Positions 18,152 to 26,404 of a stretch of 64,000 bases of DNA are shown here, piece by piece. The notes beneath the pieces were generated by a model. That model was not told the DNA's origin and did no database searches. It saw only the letters and a list, made by a program, of their open reading frames with translations. Where the stretch lies: the NCBI GenBank assembly GCA_015272165.1, contig JACYMF010000037.1, forward strand, positions 1 to 64,000. The letters are read 5' to 3'. The DNA is from Cyanobacterium sp. T60_A2020_053 (lineage in GTDB: Bacteria > Cyanobacteriota > Cyanobacteriia > Cyanobacteriales > Cyanobacteriaceae). Position numbers and translations under genes: made by a program. Every line of letters begins with the position of its first letter. Positions within the stretch are counted from its first letter, which is position 1.

Positions 18152-18222
18152 CCCTCACCCCCAACCCCTCTCCCACAGGAGAAGATACCCTCACCCCCAA
18201 CCCCTCTCCCACAGGAGAGGGG
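18152..18222. repeat. Tandem copies of CCCTCACCCCCAACCCC palindrome
   Basis: Two copies (18152-18182 and 18188-18222) of CCCTCACCCCCAACCCC followed by TCTCCCACAGGAGA, immediately after GH116. A G/C hairpin (CCCCCCTT / AAGGGGGG, 18131-18147) precedes them and may terminate GH116. The second copy with its tail (AGTAAGAAAGCAAAGAGTAA) recurs at 19817-19879. Confidence 0.7.
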
Positions 18223-18282
18223 AGTAAGAAAGCAAAGAGTAAGAGAAAGGGTGGAGGGCGCTGGATGAAGCAAAAACCTTAA

Positions 18283-18486
18283 TTATAAATACTCCGATAA
18301 ATTAGCTTGTTTTAATAAATATCTCAATAGTCCAATTTTTAGGTCTTTATTGCCATGAATTGGTACAGAAATTTTAACTTTGACATCCGTTTTGCTGTAA
18401 ATATGATGGCTTCCTTGTATCCGAATTAATTTCCAGCCATTTTTTTCTAATAATTGGGCTAATTTTTTGCCTGTCATTGATTTCAT
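18283..18486 (-). CDS. hicA: HicA-type mRNA interferase toxin
   Basis: A 67-residue protein from ATG at 18486 (MKSMTGKKLAQLLEKNGWK), preferred over an upstream ATG that would add five residues inside hicB. It has the double-stranded-RNA-binding-like HicA fold. The catalytic histidine lies in IQGSHHIYSK and a conserved VPIHGNKDLKIGLLRYLL follows. HicA cleaves mRNA and is neutralised by HicB. Its start overlaps the hicB stop by four bases (ATGA), so translation is coupled. The last ~20 codons and downstream sequence are duplicated at about 20130-20205. Both toxin and antitoxin look complete. Confidence 0.9.
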   Translation of the reverse strand: MKSMTGKKLAQLLEKNGWKLIRIQGSHHIYSKTDVKVKISVPIHGNKDLKIGLLRYLLKQANLSEYL

Positions 18487-18686
18487 ACAGCAATTTCCCA
18501 CACTGTTGAATTATCTTCTAATGTTAAAGATTCTGTATCGACTAATAAATATCCTTCAATGGCTTCATAAAGATTTTGTAATAATTCTTCAAAAGAATCT
18601 CCTTGAGTGGCACAACCGGGTAATGATGGCACTTCCGCCCAATATCCACCTTCTTCTGCTGAATGTATAATTACTTTTATTTTCAT
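18483..18686 (-). CDS. hicB: HicB-type antitoxin
   Basis: A 67-residue protein (MKIKVIIHSAEEGGYWAEVP) with the HicB core pattern YWAEVPSLPGCATQGDSFEE followed by LLQNLYEAIEGYL. It is the short form without a separate C-terminal DNA-binding domain. It binds and blocks HicA and probably represses its own operon. Here hicB precedes hicA on the minus strand, with an ATGA overlap. The upstream region (18687-18810) is shared with the divergent vapB gene. Confidence 0.9.
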   Translation of the reverse strand: MKIKVIIHSAEEGGYWAEVPSLPGCATQGDSFEELLQNLYEAIEGYLLVDTESLTLEDNSTVWEIAV

Positions 18687-18810
18687 AAAATTTAATTAAT
18701 TTTAAGTGTGATTTTACATATCATAGCAAAAGATTTGAGAACTTATCTGAAAAATTGCTAAAATAAATACTTGGCATTTTATATTCTAAAATAAAGATTT
18801 TGCAATCAAT

Positions 18811-19044
18811 ATGAATGAGATTATTTTAAAAGAAATTAAGCCGAGTTTACTATCAAAATTAACTAATTTAGCAACTTTACATAGTCGTACATTAGAGGAA
18901 GAAATTACGGCAATTTTAGAGGATGCCACCGCAAATAAAACTTGGTCTGCTAATTTTTTTGAGCTTACTTCTGGTTGTTGGCAAGGTGAATCTTTAGTCA
19001 GGGAAACACAACCAGCATATCAAGAAAGAGAGGATTTATTGTGA
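18811..19044 (+). CDS. vapB: FitA/VapB-type ribbon-helix-helix antitoxin
   Basis: A 77-residue protein. The N-terminal half (LKEIKPSLLSKLTNLATLHS, then RTLEEEITAILEDA) fits a ribbon-helix-helix DNA-binding domain of the FitA/VapB type. The C-terminal half is the toxin-binding tail. Its stop overlaps the GTG start of a vapC gene by four bases (GTGA), the usual coupled arrangement. Because vapC is internally deleted, the antitoxin is probably an orphan that may still repress its own promoter. The start ATG has no strong ribosome site. Confidence 0.75.
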   Translation: MNEIILKEIKPSLLSKLTNLATLHSRTLEEEITAILEDATANKTWSANFFELTSGCWQGESLVRETQPAYQEREDLL

Positions 19045-19160
19045 GTTATTTGTTAGATACTAATACTTGCATTCGTTATTTTAATTCTGCTAATCATAAT
19101 GTTTCTGAGTTTTGTCGTGTAGATAATTTACAGTATGAGGATTGGGAAATAGAAAATTAA
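19041..19160 (+). pseudogene. vapC: Internally deleted VapC PIN-domain toxin
   Basis: A GTG-started frame of 39 residues. It begins MSYLLDTNTCIRYFN, the normal first strand of VapC with the first catalytic Asp. It then jumps to SEFCRVDNLQYEDWE, the normal C-terminal motif of the family (EFxRVxGLxxEDWE). Some 90 residues, including the remaining acidic residues of the PIN active site, are gone while the frame is preserved. The result cannot be an active nuclease. Confidence 0.7.
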
Positions 19161-19231
19161 TTAATGATCTTTTTTTCTTGTCAGCAGATATGATAAAACG
19201 AGGTCACAATTTCAAAATAATGAGGTCAAAA

Positions 19232-19816
19232 ATGGTCAAAAACATTACCCCCCCCTACAAAAATAAGGGTTTCAGGGCTTTTAATTTTTTAGCAACTCTC
19301 GGCATCGCTTCTCTAGGATTATTAATGTCTCAAACTTCGGCGGAGGGCGCTGGTTTAAGTTTTAATTGGTCATTTGTGATTGGTAATGGTTCTACTGGGC
19401 AAGTTGGAGAAACTGTCAGTGGCACGATTTCTGGTTTACAAAACGGCAGTAATGATGGTAATGGTTTAGCTATCGTTGTCACTGATACCCCTACAGATGA
19501 GTTCGAGGGATTAAGTGATTGGAGTTTTCTTCGCACAGGGGGAGGTGAAGATGCTTTCATTGTCACAGATGGGGAAGTGACTCTTGCTAATGCCCTCTTC
19601 TTGAGTTCAGGTCCTAGTTTATTCTTTGGTGGCTTTGTGGACTTTACCTTTATTCCACAGTTAGTTGACTTGGATAGCGATCCCAACTGGTTCAACGTCG
19701 ATGGAGGAAAAACCCAATTTACCCCTCTCAATAGTGTTACCACTCCTGAACCTAGTATGATGGTGGCAACTGTGATCGTAATGGGCGCTACTCTTATTTT
19801 CAAGAAGAAGAAATAA
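19232..19816 (+). CDS. PEP-CTERM sorting domain protein
   Basis: The start at 19232 (MVKNITPPYKNKG) is supported by GAGG seven bases upstream; a frame to 19142 overlaps the vapC remnant. The 194-residue protein has an N-terminal signal peptide (FLATLGIASLGLLMSQTSAEGA) and a low-complexity Gly/Thr/Asp-rich beta domain. The C-terminus is PEP-CTERM: TPEPSMMVATVIVMG, a hydrophobic stretch, then a KKKK tail. PEP-CTERM proteins are exported and sorted by an EpsH/XrtA-like exosortase, often with extracellular polysaccharide. The lysine-only tail is slightly atypical (usually arginine-rich). No domain identifies the function of the exported part. Confidence 0.8.
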   Translation: MVKNITPPYKNKGFRAFNFLATLGIASLGLLMSQTSAEGAGLSFNWSFVIGNGSTGQVGETVSGTISGLQNGSNDGNGLAIVVTDTPTDEFEGLSDWSFLRTGGGEDAFIVTDGEVTLANALFLSSGPSLFFGGFVDFTFIPQLVDLDSDPNWFNVDGGKTQFTPLNSVTTPEPSMMVATVIVMGATLIFKKKK

Positions 19817-19879
19817 GCCCTCACCCCCAACCCCTTTCCCATAGGAGAGGGGAGTAAGAAAGCAAAGAGTAAGAGAAAG
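19817..19879. repeat. Duplicate of the post-GH116 repeat segment
   Basis: CCCTCACCCCCAACCCC, then TTTCCCATAGGAGAGG and the tail AGTAAGAAAGCAAAGAGTAA: nearly the same as 18188-18250. Together with the hicA fragment at 20144 it shows that one stretch from 18.2-18.35 kb was duplicated here in two pieces. Confidence 0.7.
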
Positions 19880-19962
19880 AGAAAGGATTGCCAATAGGTA
19901 AGTCGTATCCAACCCAAAAATTGGTAAAATTGAACTGTTGAAATACGACAGCGATAAGGATT

Positions 19963-20130
19963 ATGGCAATAACAGCAGATGATGTGTGGGCAATTTTAGC
20001 TGAAGTAACGATCAAACAACAAGAATTAACAGAATCACAACCAAAAACCGAGTTATCTCAACAAAAAACTGATTTACAAATTAGTAGGTTAAGTAAAGAA
20101 ATTGGAGCATTAGGAGGGCGCTGGATTTAG
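19963..20130 (+). pseudogene. Truncated DUF3782 gene (5' part only)
   Basis: ATG at 19963 opens 55 residues, MAITADDVWAILAEVT through RLSKEIGALGGRWI, then a TAG. It aligns with the N-terminus of the intact DUF3782 protein at 14883-15497 (MTTTADDVWRLLAELT ... RLSKEIGNLGGKWG). It stops exactly where the nuclease domain should begin. The break falls within GGAGGGCGCTGGAT, a copy of the abundant genomic motif, after which the sequence becomes a hicA fragment. Confidence 0.75.
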
Positions 20131-20143
20131 ATGAAAACTTCGA

Positions 20144-20205
20144 TTATAAATACTCCGATAAATTGGCTTGTTTTAATAAATATGTCAATAGTCCAATTTT
20201 TACCT
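20144..20205 (-). pseudogene. hicA: Duplicated 3' end of hicA
   Basis: Minus-strand codons VKIGLLTYLLKQANLSEYL and stop match the end of the intact hicA at 18283. The flanking bases (TTATAAATACTCCGATAAAT) are also shared. The rest of hicA is absent; the open frame beyond 20205 is unrelated sequence. Confidence 0.7.
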
Positions 20206-20271
20206 CAGTTCGATGCAAGAATGTTTGATAAGCGCAGGTTTCAGGTATTGGAAAGGGTGTAATTTTCAGAC

Positions 20272-20397
20272 AATCAGATAATTCTTCACAGTTTTGAGGT
20301 TTTGAAGTAAATTGAGCAGGAGACAAACAGTTAAATATTGAGGTAAATTAAATTGATTTTTTAAATGTTGTTGATAAATATTAGGGAGTAGAAACAT
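20272..20397 (-). pseudogene. Possible transposase N-terminal remnant (IS4-like)
   Basis: A 41-codon minus-strand frame, MFLLPNIYQQHLKNQFNL followed by PQYLTVCLLLNLLQNLKTV, resembles the N-terminus of cyanobacterial IS4-type transposases (MLPNFYQxHLxxxLTxxxYLLLxxLLxxLQxxKxV). No DDE motif or inverted repeats were found. The 20398-20541 stretch contains a CTACTTTGTCGCCCCCACAG segment also found near 42974 and nothing else recognisable. Confidence 0.35.
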
Positions 20398-20541
20398 TTT
20401 TTTGACATCAAGAATATTTTGGTGCAACAGATTCTATTTTCTCAGAAGTATTACCTTTACACTCTTTTATTTTCCATCTTTTCAGCTACTTTGTCGCCCC
20501 CACAGCAATTTATATTCATTGAAAACCTAAATTTTTTATTA

Positions 20542-21480
20542 TCAAGAAATGGGAAAATTTGAGGCTAGATAATAAGCTAACTTTGGTGGCACCGCATTGC
20601 CAATTTGAATATAGGCTGAACCATTAGAACCATAAAAAACAAAATCATCATCAAAAGTTTGTATTCTGGCACATTCTCTTACTGTCAGTCTTCTATGTAA
20701 GTCAGGATGGGGATGTATTACAGCACCACCTGTGCCTCCGCCTCTACCTAAAATAGTAGGCGAAGGTTTATTCCAATCTAACTGTCTATTTCCTAAATAA
20801 TTATTAACTTTAACTTTATGTTGTGAACCTTGATGATTATTAATTTTGTGGCAATATTCTCTCGGCAAATCAAAAATAGCATCTCGTATTGTTTTATATT
20901 CATCTTTTTTATAAATAATTTTTGGAAATTGATAAGTAAAATTAATATCTTGTCTAACCCCAATAATAATTACTCTTTTTCTTAATTGAGGTACACCATA
21001 ATCAGCAGAATTTACAATTTTCCAATTAACTTTATATCCAGCTAATTGAAAATCATTTAAAATCATTTTAAAAACTTTTCCAGTTTTATTCTTTTTATCT
21101 TCTACTGTTTCATAGCCACCTAAATTAGTAATTCCTGTAACATTTTCTGCTAAAAAAAACTTAGGTTGTTTGTCTGTTATTACTCGTAATAATTCTAAAT
21201 ATAATTTATTCCTTGTATCTTCTTCTTTTCGATAAGGATTTGCCACAGAAAAACCTTGACAAGGAAAGCCTCCTATGATAATGTCACTATTAGGAATTTT
21301 TTTTGAATCAATATTTTCTATAGAATCTAAAACTAATTTTGTTTTTGTAATATCAAAATTTTTTTTATAAGTTTCAATAGCATTTTTATCTATATCATTT
21401 GCCCAAATAATATCATGTCCTGCTCTTTCAAATCCTAAATCTAATCCTCCACAACCACAAAATAAAGAAACTACTTTCAT
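20542..21480 (-). CDS. DNA (cytosine-5) methyltransferase
   Basis: A 312-residue C5-cytosine methyltransferase. Visible motifs in order: motif I SLFCGCGGLDLGFERAG (SAM binding), motif IV GGFPCQGFS (catalytic Cys, about residue 75), motif VI LAENV, motif VIII VPQLRKRVIIIGV, a short target-recognition region, and motif X QIGNAVPPKLA. The length and motif order are those of a small type II M.5mC enzyme. Its start overlaps the stop of the upstream gene by one base (TAATG), so the two form a restriction-modification operon. The recognition sequence cannot be read from the protein. Confidence 0.93.
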   Translation of the reverse strand: MKVVSLFCGCGGLDLGFERAGHDIIWANDIDKNAIETYKKNFDITKTKLVLDSIENIDSKKIPNSDIIIGGFPCQGFSVANPYRKEEDTRNKLYLELLRVITDKQPKFFLAENVTGITNLGGYETVEDKKNKTGKVFKMILNDFQLAGYKVNWKIVNSADYGVPQLRKRVIIIGVRQDINFTYQFPKIIYKKDEYKTIRDAIFDLPREYCHKINNHQGSQHKVKVNNYLGNRQLDWNKPSPTILGRGGGTGGAVIHPHPDLHRRLTVRECARIQTFDDDFVFYGSNGSAYIQIGNAVPPKLAYYLASNFPIS

Positions 21481-22499
21481 TAACTTATTCCCTCCCTATT
21501 TTGCTCAATAGTATTTATAATTTTATCTAACTCTTCAAAGATTAATTGCTTGTAATTATCTTGAGGGTCATTGATATATTTTACTAATAAAGATGATATT
21601 TTTTCTTCAAAATTAGAAAAATCCTTCAAAATTGAATCTTGTAAAAAACGAAAATCTAATTTTATATGCTTAGATATATTTAAAATTTTACTTCGGTCAA
21701 CTCTTAAAGAATTTCCCTCCCACCTATTAACTACCATTAAAAATTTATCAATATCGATAATAATTTCTTTTAACAAGTTAATAAATTTTCTTCTAGGTAA
21801 AAAATACAAATCCATAATTTCATCATCTTTTATGGCAATTAGAAAATCTGCTGAAAATATATGTTCAGCCATATCAATAAATCTTTCTTGAAACTTTTTA
21901 AGTTTATTATTATGCTCTAATAGTTTTAATAAATTTTTTAATAAATTACGGGAACCTAAACCTACTGTTAATGTTTCATTATTAATTTTTACTTCTTTCC
22001 CTTTTCTTTCATTTAAGTAATCCTCAACATCTAGTAAATAAAACAAAGCTGTTTTTTCAAAAGAACCTAAGTTTATCTCTTTATTTGTTTTAATTAAAGT
22101 TTTAATAGAAAGTTGATAATTATTTGCAAAAATTAAATCTCCTTTCTCACGGCGATTAGATAGTACAAAATTAGTGATAAAATGATTTTCTATAAAAATA
22201 TCTTGGTTATCAATTTGCTTATTAACTCTTTTAGTTTCATCACTAATAATACCATTAAATATTATAGATAAATAATCTTCTAAATCTCTGGCTGATGTCT
22301 TTCTTTTTGCCATGTCTTTCGCTGAAATATTTTTCCATAAATAGTTAAGCAAGTAAGCACTATTAAACTTTTGTCTTGATTCTATTAAGTACATAAAAAA
22401 ATCTTCAAAATCTGTAATAGATGTATTTTCAGATTTTAATAATTGTTTTTCTACCAAAAATTCTTTAATAATTTTAATAATTGAATGTTGAGCAATCAT
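21480..22499 (-). CDS. Probable type II restriction endonuclease partner
   Basis: A 339-residue, AT-rich gene directly upstream of and overlapping the C5-methyltransferase. I do not recognise a named family. A candidate PD-(D/E)XK core is EKGDLIFANNYQLSIKTLI (about residues 115-135): an Asp followed after 9-10 residues by SxK, with a preceding conserved-looking NFVLSNRREKGDL. The remainder is helical. The endonuclease assignment rests mainly on the coupled position and gene size. Other options are a specificity or accessory protein of the same system. Codon use is more AT-rich than neighbouring uvrA, consistent with transfer. Confidence 0.65.
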   Translation of the reverse strand: MIAQHSIIKIIKEFLVEKQLLKSENTSITDFEDFFMYLIESRQKFNSAYLLNYLWKNISAKDMAKRKTSARDLEDYLSIIFNGIISDETKRVNKQIDNQDIFIENHFITNFVLSNRREKGDLIFANNYQLSIKTLIKTNKEINLGSFEKTALFYLLDVEDYLNERKGKEVKINNETLTVGLGSRNLLKNLLKLLEHNNKLKKFQERFIDMAEHIFSADFLIAIKDDEIMDLYFLPRRKFINLLKEIIIDIDKFLMVVNRWEGNSLRVDRSKILNISKHIKLDFRFLQDSILKDFSNFEEKISSLLVKYINDPQDNYKQLIFEELDKIINTIEQNREGIS

Positions 22500-22527
22500 A
22501 AATAAATAGATTTAGGTTGAATAAAAA

Positions 22528-25368
22528 TTACAATAAATGTTTTAAATACTTAGCCAAATAAGATGTTTGGGATTTAGCGATTGTTTCAGGAGTACCAAAA
22601 GCAACAATTTCACCCCCATTATTACCCCCTTCTGGACCTAAATCAATGATCCAATCAGCGCCCTTCACCACATCCAAATTATGCTCAATTATCACCATAG
22701 AATTACCTTTATCAGTCAACTTTTGTAAGACATTTAATAAGTGGTGAACATCATAAAAAGATAAACCTGTGGTAGGCTCATCAATAAGATAAATGGTTTT
22801 ACCTGTCGCGCGCTTCGATAACTCAGAAGCCAACTTCACCCGTTGCGCTTCCCCCCCAGAAAGAGTTGGCGCACTTTGTCCTAATTTGACATAATTTAAA
22901 CCCACATCCATGAGAGTTTGCAGACGACTGACAGCGCGCGGAATATTCTCAAACACCTGCAACGCTTCCTCCACCGTCATATCCAACACATCTGCAATAG
23001 AATAACCCTTATATTGTACTTGTAAGGTTTCCCTATTATACCTAGCGCCCTTGCACACGTCACACTGCACATAAACATCAGGCAAAAAATTCATGGAAAT
23101 AACGTTAACCCCTTGCCCCATACAGGCTTCACATCTTCCTCCCTTCACATTAAACGAAAAACGCCCAGCCTTATAACCCCTTGCCTTCGCTTCCACCGTG
23201 TGGGTGAATAACTCCCGAATCACGTCAAAAAGCCCCGTATAAGTAGCAGGATTTGAGCGCGGAGTGCGCCCGATGGGAGATTGATCGATGACAATTACCT
23301 TATCAATAGCTTCTATGCCTTCTAAAGCCCCTAACTGTTTAGGAAAAGGCACATTGCGATTAAGGTAATGTTGTAATGCAGGGTAAAGCAAATCATTAAC
23401 CAAAGTTGATTTACCGCTACCAGATACCCCCGTAATACATACCAACTTCCCTAAGGGAATTTCCACATCGATATTTTTTAAATTATTGCGGTGACAATTT
23501 TGCAGAGTTAAAAACTTGCCGTTACCTTCCCTTCTGGTGGTGGGTATGTCAATTTTACGCCTTCCCGATAAATAAGCGCCCGTCACCGAATCTTCACAAG
23601 CCATCACCTCTTGCAAAGTACCTTGTACTACAATAGTACCACCATGAACCCCAGCCAAAGGACCAATATCGACAATATGATCAGCGCCCTTCATGGTATC
23701 CTCATCATGTTCCACCACAATCAAAGTATTATCAAGGTCTCGTAATTTTTTGAGAGTAGCCAAAAGACGATCATTATCCCGTTGATGTAAACCGATGCTA
23801 GGCTCATCCAATACATATAATACGCCAGTTAAACCCGAACCGATTTGAGTAGCGAGGCGGATGCGTTGCGCTTCTCCCCCCGATAAAGTCATGGCAGGGC
23901 GATCCAAAGTGAGGTAATCTAAACCCACATCCAATAAAAATTGTAACCGCGCTTTGATTTCCCTTAACGCTAAATCGCCGATTTGAGCTTGTTTTGGAGT
24001 AAGTTTAATGTTATTAATTTTGGTGAGACAATCACGGAGAGGGGCGCTGGATAACTGATCAATGGTATATTGTCCTAATCTTACCGACAAAGCCTCTGGT
24101 TTCAAACGCTTACCGTGACAAGTTTCGCAAATTTGTTCTTCCAAATACTGCTCTAACTTTTGCTTAATAATGTCAGAATTACTTTCAGCGTAAGTTTTTT
24201 CCAGCATGGGAATCACCCCACGATAATAACCATGTTGTAAATTTTGGATTTGTTGATCGCCGTAGAGGATAATCTGCTGCTGCTGGGGGGTTAAACTCGA
24301 CCATTTGGCACTTAACTTAAAATTATATTCCTTAGCGACATATTGCAACAAAGAGAGATAATAAGGGTTTTCTTTTTCAACCCAGGGAGCGATGGCAACG
24401 GTGACGGGCGCTTGAGGATTGGGTATGATCAAATGGGGTGAAAACTGCTTAAAACTACCCAAACCGTGACAACTTAGACAAGCGCCGTAGGGAGAATTAA
24501 AAGAAAATAAACGGGGTGACAACTCCTCCATCACCGCGCCATGAATTGGACAAGCAAAATTTTCCGAAAACACAACTTCAGCGCCCTTCCTTTGCGCCTC
24601 CGCGCCTTTGCGTGAAACATCATCCAAAGCGCCCTCCGCCTCACTTTGATGATCCAAAACCTCAACTATTGCAATCCCCTCAGCTATTTTTAAGCAAGTA
24701 GAGAGAGAATCTGCCAACCTTTCTTGAATAGTGAATTTCACCATCAAACGATCAACTAAAACGCTAATATCATGTTTCTGTTGCGCTTTCAACTGGATAT
24801 TATCCGCCAATTCCCGAATTTCCCCATTAATTTTCACCCTCACAAAACCCTGAGAGCGTAAACTAGATAATAATTGCTGATGATTACCCTTTTTGCCACG
24901 GATGACGGGCGCTAGAAGATGTATTTTCGTTTTTTCTGGTAAAGCTAAAATGCGATCACACATTTCATCAATAGTTTGCGGTGCGATGGAATGATCACAA
25001 ATGGGACAATGGGGAATACCTGCCCTACCATATAGTAACCTGAGATAATCGTAAATTTCCGTTACAGTGCCGACAGTTGAGCGTGGATTGTGGGAAGTGG
25101 ACTTTTGATCGATAGAAATAGCTGGAGATAAACCCTCTATACTATCCACGTCTGGTTTATCCAACTGTCCTAAAAATTGCCTAGCATAGGCGCTTAATGA
25201 TTCTACATAACGGCGTTGCCCTTCTGCGAAAATAGTATCAAAAGCAAGGGATGATTTACCGCTACCTGATACCCCCGTAAAGACGATTAATTGATTGCGC
25301 GGTAATTCTAAATCGATATTTTTAAGGTTGTGTTGACGGGCGCCTTTAATGATAATTTTGTCGGACAT
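22528..25368 (-). CDS. uvrA: Excinuclease ABC subunit A
   Basis: A 946-residue UvrA, the damage-recognition ATPase of nucleotide excision repair. It has two ABC modules. The first has Walker A GVSGSGKSSLAFD (about 31-43). The second has GVSGSGKSTLVND, with LSGGEAQR signatures in both. Zinc modules are visible: C-P-I-H...C-L-S-C in the first (second ligand His, as often in cyanobacteria) and CEAC...CDVC in the second. Residues about 239-267 (SEAEGALDDVSRKGAEAQRK) look like an insertion translated from a CGCAAAG-type intergenic repeat, just before the first zinc module. It is otherwise complete and probably functional. Confidence 0.97.
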   Translation of the reverse strand: MSDKIIIKGARQHNLKNIDLELPRNQLIVFTGVSGSGKSSLAFDTIFAEGQRRYVESLSAYARQFLGQLDKPDVDSIEGLSPAISIDQKSTSHNPRSTVGTVTEIYDYLRLLYGRAGIPHCPICDHSIAPQTIDEMCDRILALPEKTKIHLLAPVIRGKKGNHQQLLSSLRSQGFVRVKINGEIRELADNIQLKAQQKHDISVLVDRLMVKFTIQERLADSLSTCLKIAEGIAIVEVLDHQSEAEGALDDVSRKGAEAQRKGAEVVFSENFACPIHGAVMEELSPRLFSFNSPYGACLSCHGLGSFKQFSPHLIIPNPQAPVTVAIAPWVEKENPYYLSLLQYVAKEYNFKLSAKWSSLTPQQQQIILYGDQQIQNLQHGYYRGVIPMLEKTYAESNSDIIKQKLEQYLEEQICETCHGKRLKPEALSVRLGQYTIDQLSSAPLRDCLTKINNIKLTPKQAQIGDLALREIKARLQFLLDVGLDYLTLDRPAMTLSGGEAQRIRLATQIGSGLTGVLYVLDEPSIGLHQRDNDRLLATLKKLRDLDNTLIVVEHDEDTMKGADHIVDIGPLAGVHGGTIVVQGTLQEVMACEDSVTGAYLSGRRKIDIPTTRREGNGKFLTLQNCHRNNLKNIDVEIPLGKLVCITGVSGSGKSTLVNDLLYPALQHYLNRNVPFPKQLGALEGIEAIDKVIVIDQSPIGRTPRSNPATYTGLFDVIRELFTHTVEAKARGYKAGRFSFNVKGGRCEACMGQGVNVISMNFLPDVYVQCDVCKGARYNRETLQVQYKGYSIADVLDMTVEEALQVFENIPRAVSRLQTLMDVGLNYVKLGQSAPTLSGGEAQRVKLASELSKRATGKTIYLIDEPTTGLSFYDVHHLLNVLQKLTDKGNSMVIIEHNLDVVKGADWIIDLGPEGGNNGGEIVAFGTPETIAKSQTSYLAKYLKHLL

Positions 25369-25422
25369 GGAGATAATTATTGTTATGTGAATCTATCGGC
25401 ATAAAATATATTACTATCTGAA

Positions 25423-25515
25423 GTTACCTACAATAAACTTTAAAATACTAAATTTTCGTTCGCACTTGACTTCTGAAACTATTAATATCTCGTTTGATTG
25501 CGTGGCATCAGTTAC
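25423..25515. repeat. About 93-bp dispersed intergenic repeat, copy 2
   Basis: GTTACCTACAATAAACTTTA ... GGCATCAGTTAC, upstream of uvrA and of the divergent 25550 gene. It aligns along its whole length with 9829-9920 at about 80 percent. Both are intergenic and non-coding. It may contribute promoter sequence to uvrA. Confidence 0.6.
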
Positions 25516-25549
25516 TATAATTATCTCATAAAAAATATTTTAGAAAATA

Positions 25550-26404
25550 ATGTTTCATAATCGTCCTAATTTTACTTATTTTTCCCAGTCTTTAGATATT
25601 AAAAATAAGTTTGCTTTAATTCTTACCGCTACCATATCTGTTGATAATATACCTAAAGCTTATCCTTCTGATAAAAATGTGCGAGAACAACAATATATGC
25701 GAACACTTAGATATTATCTTTGTAATTATCCTGATTTAAGGAAAATTATTTTTATTGAAAATTCAGCAAGTTCTTTAGATAATCTTCAACAGCTTGTATT
25801 AATGAATAATCTTTACCAAAAAGAGATAGAATTTATTTCTTTAGACACTAATCTTTATCACAGTCAAAAAGGCAAAGGATTTGGAGAATGCTTATTACTT
25901 CAAGAAGGTTTAAGTAAATCTCAATTAATCAAAAATGTGACTCATTTTGGCAAAGTTACAGGTAGAATTATACTGAGGAATATTATGGATATTATGAAAA
26001 CTATTCCTGCTAATTTTGATTGTATTTGTGATTATAAAGATCAAGGCTATAAAGTTAAGAATATTTTGTTTAATCAAAATAAATCTCCATTTTGTGATAC
26101 ACGTTTCATCGCTTTTAGTAAAAATTTTTATCAGCAAAATCTAGTAAATTTGCACATTAATTTTTTAGCAAATCAACCAAATAGTTATTTTTGTATAGAG
26201 AGTGAATATTTTAAAAAAATTAAATCTTTAGAAAATCAAAGTAATATTATCAAACGTTTTAAAATAGAGCCTAAATTTCAAGGAATATCTGGTCATACCG
26301 GAAGTAAGAAATATGGTGGTAAAAATTATAACTCACCCTATGAAAAAATAAAGTTTCATATAAGAAATTTTCTAAGAAAAATATTACCCGTATTACATTT
26401 ATGA
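25550..26404 (+). CDS. Hypothetical protein, possible glycosyltransferase-like
   Basis: A 284-residue protein with no signal peptide or clear membrane helix. The N-terminal part alternates beta strands and helices (FALILTATISVDN, KIIFIENSASSLDN, IEFISLDTN), as in nucleotide-sugar transferases of the GT-A type. A THFGKVTGRIILRNI segment and DTRFIAFSKNFYQ resemble parts of bacterial capsule or LPS glycosyltransferase-like families. There is no certain DxD motif. The C-terminal tail is basic. The gene is AT-rich, stands alone and is divergent from uvrA. The sugar-transfer role is only a suggestion. Confidence 0.5.
   Translation: MFHNRPNFTYFSQSLDIKNKFALILTATISVDNIPKAYPSDKNVREQQYMRTLRYYLCNYPDLRKIIFIENSASSLDNLQQLVLMNNLYQKEIEFISLDTNLYHSQKGKGFGECLLLQEGLSKSQLIKNVTHFGKVTGRIILRNIMDIMKTIPANFDCICDYKDQGYKVKNILFNQNKSPFCDTRFIAFSKNFYQQNLVNLHINFLANQPNSYFCIESEYFKKIKSLENQSNIIKRFKIEPKFQGISGHTGSKKYGGKNYNSPYEKIKFHIRNFLRKILPVLHL

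Noticed and set aside
19330-19917. Long minus-strand frame opposite the PEP-CTERM gene
   Set aside because: It mirrors a gene with signal peptide and sorting domain and runs into repeats; no recognisable protein.
20144-20326. 60-residue minus-strand frame ending in a hicA-like tail
   Set aside because: Only the last ~20 codons match hicA; the rest is chance reading of unrelated sequence with no start support.
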